Below are positions 57,966 through 64,000 of a stretch of 64,000 bases of DNA, in pieces (positions within the stretch are counted from its first letter, which is position 1; each line of letters opens with the position of its first letter). Below the pieces are notes generated by a model. That model was given only the letters and a program-made list of their open reading frames with translations, ran no database searches and was not told the DNA's origin. The stretch comes from Smittia aterrima. Lineage: Eukaryota; Arthropoda; Insecta; Diptera; Chironomidae. A program made the position numbers and the translations under genes. The stretch lies in the NCBI GenBank assembly GCA_033063855.1, contig CP093831.1:22258001-22322000 (forward strand), read 5' to 3'.

Positions 57966-59006
57966 GGAATCCGGACAGGTTTTTTTTTATTCGTTTTTCT
58001 GGCTCCAAGTATCATGAAACGTGGAGAAAACTCAAAAAAAGTGGGGGTAAAAATTTTTTTTTTCTTGACCGAAAACAATACTCCGGGCCCGACAATTTTT
58101 TGAAAAAAAATTAGTTAGGGCCGGAGTGATTTTCGTGAAACTTTGATATCGAACGTTTAATGGGATTTCATAAGGAGAATGAACGTAAAAACCTGCTTGC
58201 TTGCAGACATCATTTTTGTAAGCCTCTCCGGTCAAGTAAGTGTTGTTGCTGAAAGAAATTGTGAAATCATTTTTGACATTCGTGATTTTCCAAGGAATTT
58301 CGGCAGCCGATGATGAATTTTTGAAAGATTTTTGAATGCGGAAGAAATCACCGGAAACTCTGGTCTTCTCCAAAAGCTCTTCGCCACGAAAAGTGTTGAA
58401 AGTGAATCCGATTCCGTTTGAAGTCAAAGTTTTTTGATATCGAGGATTTGAATTTTCACGCCACTTTGCTTTTCTTTCAGCAAACCAGCGAGCTTGAACT
58501 TTTTCTGTGATGTTGTTGTCCAAGAAGTTTACATATTCGGAATTCTCAGTTAAGCCGAAAGAGAAAAATTTCATCATGTCAATTAGAAGGAATTCCCCGT
58601 CGCAAGTCATCATCTCAACCTCAGTCCTAATATTTGAATAGTTCTTGTAACACTTGATGCAGGGCCTTGAGCCGTAGTACTCAGATACTAATAAATCCAT
58701 ATTGAGCCAATTATACGAATGTTCAAATGCTCCGATGAAAGTGATTGCGGGAAAATCAATCTGGAAATGAAATATTTTAAAAAGAATTATTAGTTAAACC
58801 AAATCTTATAAATTTAACTCACATCTCCATCATCCAATGAACTGATCTCTTGCGATATGGACACAGTTTTTGAATAGAATTTCTTGAACGATGTAGATGC
58901 CAGTGACTGAAAGCCATACATCGCAATGCCGAATGCAATGATCCAAAACAATCTGCAATATTTTTTTGATGAAAATCATTTTCAAATATTTTTGTTTCGT
59001 AGCTAC

Positions 59007-60657
59007 TTCTTAAACTTGTTGTTTTCAGAAATGACAAAGTTGAAACCATGAATTGACGATTCTCCAAGAAAATTCTTCCAAAAGTTCTTAAATGAAGAAA
59101 TTTGAGTTTCTTGGTTTGAGTTTGGATGAACTTTTGCATCACAGGAATTGAGCAGTAGTCGAAGACTGAAGAAGTAAATCACTTCAATCACAGACAAGGC
59201 TGATAATCCAGCAAAAAGACCAAGTAAGCCTCCGACGAATGCAATGATTTCAACATTCGTGTACTGTCTCTTGTGCAAAAATGGATAAAACTCGTCATTG
59301 CTGAATTTAACATCAAACGTTGTGTGGACTAAATATTCTCTAAAATAAACTTGAAAATGAATTAATTTATTTCAATTAAACTTACTTACCGATGGAAATC
59401 AACAACACTAACTTCAACATCGTAGTACAACCTTCGACATGAGTTTAAGCATTCGCATTTGTCCGAGGAAAACTTTTCTTCAGCGCTTTTAAAACACTTT
59501 CTGTCGGCAATTCCGCAGATCGGAGTCGATTGACTTCTCACCATCCAAAATTGAACGCAGTTGCAAAATTCCAGCGTAAAATTCGCCAAGCATTCGTGTT
59601 CACAATTGATTTTGTTGTAAACCTTAAAATATTTTAAACTTTTTTCTTCCGAGATGTAACATTGTCGACTGAAAGAACAATTTTAGAATCCTTCAAAGCT
59701 CAAAGCATTTATCTTACTGTTCAGGAGTGTATGAAGCAATTGAATCATCATAGTCCATTTTGTTCGGAATTATTTTGAATAAAGCTGTTTGATTGAACAA
59801 TGAGTAAAAGTTTGGTGAACTCTTCGAAACAATCTCGTAAGGTTCGTGAATCGTCAAGTGAGACCCATTTTCTTCGTGAACAGGTTTAAACCACGAATAA
59901 GAATACTTTTCCTCATTGTTAATCCAAATCTTTTGCGACACAGTTAATTTAATCTCGACGTTTAATCCAAGATCTGCTTTTGAAGTAGATACCGGATAAG
60001 TCAGTTTCGAAGTTCTTCTTGTCATCTGCTTTGATGCAGTTGAAGCTATTTTACTGTAATTGAAATCTCTGGACAATTCGCTACTTTTAAAATAAGTTTT
60101 TGACGTTGGAAAATTAAAAGTAAAACACAATCCGCGTCGACCAATGACTTGTGTGTAATTCACTTGGTATTGTTTAGTCCAGTTGCCCTTGATATCTTCG
60201 GCATTGTCAAACCCTAAATAAGTTTGAACACCAAAAAAATTAAGAAAATCGTCGAGACGGTCCATAAAGTTTTCCGTTGATATCGAAATGTTGAATTGAG
60301 AGAGAAAATCGTCATCAGTCACCAAACTTATGACTTGAAGTCGCTCCAATCTATTTTAAATGTAATCTTTAAAGTTTAAACATTCTTTAAATTCGTCGGA
60401 ATATTTAAATTACTCTCGTTGCGTGAAGTTAGTGAGATCTCTGTCTCCAGATTTAATCTGATCGACAAAAGTATTGTACTTGATATTATCGACATTTGGA
60501 GACAATCCCGGACAAATCGTAACAGCTGGGAAATTAATTTCAAAACTGTCGTGTCGTCAACAACACGATAAACGGAGTTTTCATTAACTTTTCCACTAAT
60601 GAAAATCAATATTCCCGTGAAAGTCAGAGAAACGATGAGAGAAATGATCAAAATATT
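59007..60657 (-). pseudogene. DEG/ENaC subunit A: first half of the fused channel gene
   Basis: Exons on the minus strand are 60414-60657 (first helix ISLIVSLTFTGILIF, then the post-helix segment), 59718-60350 (extracellular domain), 59390-59668 (Cys-rich: QCYISEEKS, CNCVQFWMVRSQSTPICG, CECLNSC) and 59007-59339. The last exon encodes the second helix with a good pore motif (GGLLGLFAGLSALSVIEVIYF) and runs on without a stop through about 25 residues into the N-terminal motif of subunit B (FWKNFLGESSIHGFNF), ending at a normal donor. In exon 1 a 7-bp deletion relative to the copy at 61.4 kb shifts the frame just before INFPAVTICP. No N-terminal cytoplasmic exon lies nearby. It is probably a recently damaged gene. 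Confidence 0.7.
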
Positions 60658-60729
60658 CTGTCATGAAATAGTCATTTTTCAAAATTCTAAACATTGCAAA
60701 TAAATGAATATTTTTCTTGCAAAACAAAA

Positions 60730-61563
60730 TATTTTAAACTTTTCAATGAGATCGAGTTGTCGACTGAAAAAAGTAAATTGCAATTTTAGAATCCTTCAAA
60801 GCTCAAAATTTAATGATGATAAAATATCATCATAAAATATTTGTCTAAATTATTTGAATAGAATGTGAGAAAACTAAAAAGATTGAACTCCTTCAAAGTA
60901 AGACTCGAGTGAAGTTTGGTGAACTTGATCTGTTCGGAATCTCTTTGAACATTTAAAATAACTTTTCTAATTAATCCATTTTTAACAAGACAAATCTCGA
61001 AATGAATCTCAAGATATTATTCTACCGGAATAAATTGATCTTGTTGACAGTTGAAGTTTTAATTTTCTCTCTGACTCTGCTTGAAATATTTGTCAAATTA
61101 AATAAAAAATGAAATTTTGTGGACACTGTTACTCTTTTTCTGCATTGTAACCTAAATAAGTTTGAACACCAAAGAAATTAAGAAAATCGTCGAGACGGTC
61201 CATAAGTTTTCCGTTGATATCGAAATGAGAAAAATATCAAACAATGACAAGTCACCAAACTTAAATGAAAATCTCAAACATTTTTTTCGAATATTTTAAA
61301 TTACTCGCGTTGCGTGAAGTGTAGTGAGATCTCTGTCTCCAGATTTAATCTGATCGACAAAAGTATTGTACTTTGATATTATCGACATTTGGAGACAATC
61401 CCGGACAAATCGTAACAGCTGGGAAATTAATTTCCGACACGTGAACTGTAGTGTCGTCCAACAACACGATAAACGGAGTTTTCATTAATTTTCCACTAAC
61501 TCGAAAATCAATATTCCCGTGAAAGTCAGAGAAACGATGAGAGAAATGGTCCAAAATATTCTG
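60730..61563 (-). pseudogene. Decayed duplicate of part of subunit A
   Basis: Contains, in the same order and orientation, degraded copies of the intron near 59640-59700, of the extracellular segment at 60190-60300 (AATAAGTTTGAACACCAAAG near 61150), and of the first-helix exon (61330-61563). It differs from subunit A by internal deletions and many one- or two-base insertions or deletions. This copy keeps the bases (encoding H-V-S before EINFPAVTICPG) that subunit A has lost. Confidence 0.75.
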
Positions 61564-62464
61564 TAAGGTTAAGATTTGACTTTCATGTCAATAAATTATT
61601 TAAATGAAAAAATATTTTCATCTACAAATATTTTAAACAAACTAAGTTTATGAGATAACTTGATTCTACGAAAAATATTTATTTACAAAAAAAACGACTA
61701 CAGAATACTTTAAAGAACTTTTGACAAAATTCATCATGAAAATTTGCTACGAAACTTATTTGAGATTCAAAATATAAAAAAGAAAAGCAGCTTGATGTTA
61801 TCAGATGATCAAATGAAGAACATAAAATCGGAGAATTTAAAAAAGTTGAAAAAGACAAATTCGACTGCCATATGAACTTGAAATATTTTTCAATACCTTT
61901 TTCGAAACTTCAGAAATGATCATAAAGAAATTTGACTAGCTACAAAAAAAAATTTCAAAAATTTTTCATTTCAATTTTTATTTCAACTAGTTTGCTTGAA
62001 GTTTTACAAACGATTAATAAATTAAATTTTATGTTTTAGATCTCAAGTAACGTAAATTTTCTTGCAAAAATGAATTCAACATCTGGATTCAGTTGAATTT
62101 TTCGATCAAAAACGTTGAAAATATTATTTTACTCATCTTTTTACAAGAAGTGAGTTTTCTAAGAATTTTTTGTTTTTTTTTTAAATTTACTTCGTCCACA
62201 ATCGAAATTTTTGTTGGTTTTTTTTGTTTGATCTCTTACTTTAAAAAAATCAAATAATTTTTCTCGGAAAAGATATCAATTTAGACAAGATCTCTAAACA
62301 AGATTTCCGATTCTACTCGGTTTGTGACAAACAAAGATTCAAAATTGATGAATTTTTCTTCAGAAAAGTTTCCAAAAATACAAAATGTTTAATTTAGTTT
62401 TGAGATATTTGAAAATTGAATAACGAAACAACTTGAAAAGAATAATTTATTTAAAATCAAATAT
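61564..62464. other. AT-rich DNA without a gene
   Basis: Very AT-rich stretch with long A and T runs between channel remnants. I see no coding signal or element ends. Confidence 0.5.
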
Positions 62465-62548
62465 TCTATTAGTCTCTGACTTTCCAATATAAGCCATTCC
62501 GTGAACGGTCGATTTCCCAGAATAATTTTTAAAGTACGAACGAAACAT
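62465..62548 (-). pseudogene. DEG/ENaC N-terminal cytoplasmic exon remnant
   Basis: From an ATG at 62548: MFRSYFKNYSGKS then TVHGMAYIGKSETNR, the conserved pre-helix motif of pickpocket subunits. The frame continues IF, as at the start of the first helix, then degenerates with no usable GT donor. It may be the original first exon of the fused gene, now detached by about 0.9 kb of non-coding DNA. Confidence 0.6.
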
Positions 62549-62728
62549 TATGAACTGAACTTAATTGACGAAAGCTGTCGAATGCAAACTTGACCGCGTT
62601 TTCAAGATATTTAATGGGAGATAAAATATTTTACAAAGTTCAGAACATGAGTCAACATCAGCTTGAGTGCAATCTAAAAATTTCCTAAAGTGGACGCAAG
62701 GAAATGAAAGGAATTTAAAGAGAACTGT

Positions 62729-62894
62729 GTTCAAAAGATTCAAGTTATACCCTGCCATAGACTTCTTGTGCAACATTGGCGGTTTGCTTGGGTTGTTTGC
62801 TGGAATCTCCTTTCTCACTTTGCTTGAAACTTTGTATTGCCTGATAATCCGACCTTTGACTGACGCATTCAAGAAGATGTTACAAAATAATTAA
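62729..62894 (+). pseudogene. DEG/ENaC last-exon fragment in the inverted right arm
   Basis: Plus-strand copy of the last exon of subunit B (55951-56117): FKRFKLYPAIDFLCNIGG, pore G-I-S, then FKKMLQNN and a stop. Sequence to the left of 62729 does not match the rest of the exon, so the duplication breakpoint falls inside the exon. Confidence 0.8.
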
Positions 62895-63033
62895 AATAGT
62901 TTATGTTTAACTAGATTTTTATAAAATTTTAAATATAATTGATGGTGGAAGCTTTTAAAATAAACTTCTCGTTGCTGTAGAAACTTTTGAAAGTCATTTA
63001 GTTTTCATTCGGTAGCTGAACTATCCGCAGAAG

Positions 63034-63675
63034 ATGCGATATTTTATTTTACTCTTTTCTCTAAATTTTGCTGTGAAGCTTTCTGTAACTCAATTAAACT
63101 TTGAAATTATAAAGCTAATATTTCAATTAATTTCAGGTTGGAATCTTTATCATAGAAGAGTTAGACTTTCGTTTCAACAAAGCTTATCTTAATGCTTCCG
63201 CAAGTATTTCAAACGATGGCATCCACAACACACGTCTTAACACAACATTCGACTCAAGAGCTGAAATCAAAAATTTCCGAGTCTATGCCACCATCAAGAT
63301 CCCAGAAGATGAAAATGATAATCAATACAAGAGACAATTCATTAAAACAACTTTCAACGTAGACAAGACTATACAAGGAGTGCATTCCAATTTCGTCGCA
63401 CGAGCCCTCATGGAAAACTTAGCTACGTCATTGGATGCCGAACTGAAGTTTCCACTTAAACCAGTAAGTGGTTTTGATATCAACTTTGATTCTATAAACT
63501 ATTAAAAGATATATTTTAGGGAGTCTACCAATTGAAGAACTATTCTCTCTCAGACAAATTTATTCCCGTGAACATAAAAACTCGTTTTAATTCTACCTTC
63601 AAATATGTTGCACAAATTACCGGAAAGAAGTCAATGGTGTTTTTGTTCAGCTACGGATTCCGTGGAAAACTGTAA
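63034..63675 (+). CDS. Small secreted protein, inverted-pair copy 2 (DUF1091-like)
   Basis: Three exons, 63034-63084, 63137-63463 and 63520-63675, give 177 residues, with the same exon lengths as copy 1 on the opposite strand. A signal peptide (MRYFILLFSLNFAVKLS) precedes a beta-rich mature part with IPEDENDNQYKRQF, GVHSNFVARALMENLA and FPLKPGVYQLKNYSLSDKF; the C-terminus GKKSMVFLFSYGFRGKL is identical to copy 1. Differences cluster near IPVNIKTRFNSTFKYVAQ versus FPAEIKARYHSIIKYVGQ. Both copies keep open frames and splice sites while the channel fragments around them have decayed, which suggests selection on this gene. Function unknown. Confidence 0.8.
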
Positions 63676-63799
63676 AATTAAATATAAAGGTCAAATTGGA
63701 GTAAAATAAAATTGTGGCATCGAGTTCAATGAAATCAAATCTTTTCTTGCTTAATTTCTTAATGTCAAATGCTCATCGTTTGGAAGGGTCAGAATGAAC

Positions 63800-64000
63800 C
63801 TTCACATTCAACGAGTTCATTGCTCAATCTAGAGGACTCATGGGATTTTCGCTGCAGTGTCAGCTTTATCGATCATTGAAATCTTTTCTTTCTTTCCTTG
63901 AGATTGATCACAAATCTCTGCAGAATTTTCAAAAAAAAATTGGTAAGAAGTTTACAACTTTTATTTCAAGACAACATCAAATCATGAACTTGAAAAATTT
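63800..64000 (+). pseudogene. DEG/ENaC C-terminal fragment at window edge
   Basis: Plus-strand remnant: FTFNEFIAQSRGLMGF, then a frameshift in the second-helix region, then LEIDHKSLQNFQKK-type sequence. It is the inverted counterpart of 54662-54889 and continues past the window end. Confidence 0.65.

Larger units (their letters stand above)
56637..58126. mobile_element. Non-autonomous transposon-like element with CTCCGGCC ends
   Basis: 1.49-kb insertion in DEG/ENaC subunit B. The ends are 8-bp inverted repeats, CTCCGGCC on the left (56637) and GGCCGGAG on the right (58119-58126). The left subterminal 80 bp are GC-rich with small perfect hairpins (for example GGTCGCTACGCGACC). The interior is a 142-bp tandem array, then unique sequence with GTTCGAGAGTTATGG leading into a CA-rich microsatellite, a configuration common near the 3' ends of insect elements. 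No transposase is visible. A clear target-site duplication is not seen; ACT flanks one placement of the ends. Confidence 0.7.
55951..58952 (-). pseudogene. DEG/ENaC subunit B: second half of the fused channel gene, split by an element
   Basis: Exons on the minus strand are 58823-58952 (first helix LFWIIAFGIAMYGF), 58760 to about 58127 (extracellular domain starting IDFPAITF), then about 56633 to 56220 (Cys-rich part with CYAQNEF, HCGCVPFNY, HCLPLC) and 55951-56170 (second helix GGLLGLFAGISFLTLLETLY with pore G-I-S). Its N-terminal cytoplasmic segment lies in the preceding exon (59007-59339), which also encodes the end of subunit A, and no ATG precedes the first helix. A 1.49-kb element sits inside the extracellular domain between KIT and the segment before GALVGILIKPE. 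As it stands the product is truncated, unless the insertion is polymorphic or removed by splicing. Confidence 0.7.
62729..64000. repeat. Inverted duplication, right arm (runs to window end)
   Basis: Same gene order as the left arm at 54840-56117 but on the opposite strand: channel last exon, secreted gene, channel C-terminal fragment. Together the arms enclose about 6.6 kb including the fused channel locus. Confidence 0.75.

Noticed and set aside
57707..58114. 135-residue plus-strand frame across the element and microsatellite
   Set aside because: A chance fusion of a repeat unit with a CA run and flanking element sequence; no coding features.

Overview
The window is nuclear DNA of an insect, most likely a lower (nematoceran) fly such as a non-biting midge. 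The evidence is a complete eclosion hormone gene, pickpocket-type DEG/ENaC channels, a divergent ionotropic receptor, short AT-rich GT-AG introns (about 50-80 bp), polyadenylation signals and compact spacing. The order-level placement is inference. All gene models below were spliced by eye from the sequence; residue counts follow from those models.

Layout. 0-5 kb: a small secreted Ser/Thr/Pro-rich protein (-) and a TMEM72-like four-pass membrane protein (+). 6.3-8.3 kb: an F-box/leucine-rich gene (-) with a MITE-like insertion in one intron. 10.6-16.6 kb: two SLC5 sodium-coupled transporters (+) with identical exon lengths, separated by a BTB-BACK gene. 16.6-23.4 kb: four tandem single-exon C2H2 zinc-finger paralogues (-) sharing an unusual acidic N-terminus. 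23.4-29.4 kb: mostly empty except the eclosion hormone gene (-). 29.4-33.8 kb: mannose-6-phosphate isomerase (+), converging on a prolyl 4-hydroxylase alpha subunit (-), then an acidic repeat protein (-). 34.3-43.4 kb: a long OSBP-related protein 9 gene (+). 44.6-49.3 kb: a UFSP1-like protease with a GC-AG intron (-), a tRNA with an odd anticodon loop (-), a small four-pass membrane protein (-) and an ionotropic receptor (+).

49.6-64 kb is a dynamic accessory region. It holds two tandem F-box/leucine-rich genes, a miniature DEG/ENaC gene, a head-to-tail fused pair of DEG/ENaC subunits sharing one bridging exon, a decayed duplicate of part of it, and two inverted copies of a small secreted-protein gene. 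A 1.49-kb transposon-like element with a 142-bp tandem array has landed inside the second channel half. An inverted duplication of at least 1.27 kb (54.84-56.12 kb against 62.73-64.0 kb) brackets the fused channel locus. The most unusual object is the DEG/ENaC pair encoded as one continuous spliced frame: the second subunit has no start codon of its own, but both halves now carry disruptions.

Most genes here are unrelated housekeeping or developmental genes. The functional groupings visible are the tandem families (SLC5, zinc fingers, F-box/LRR, DEG/ENaC), which look like products of repeated local duplication.
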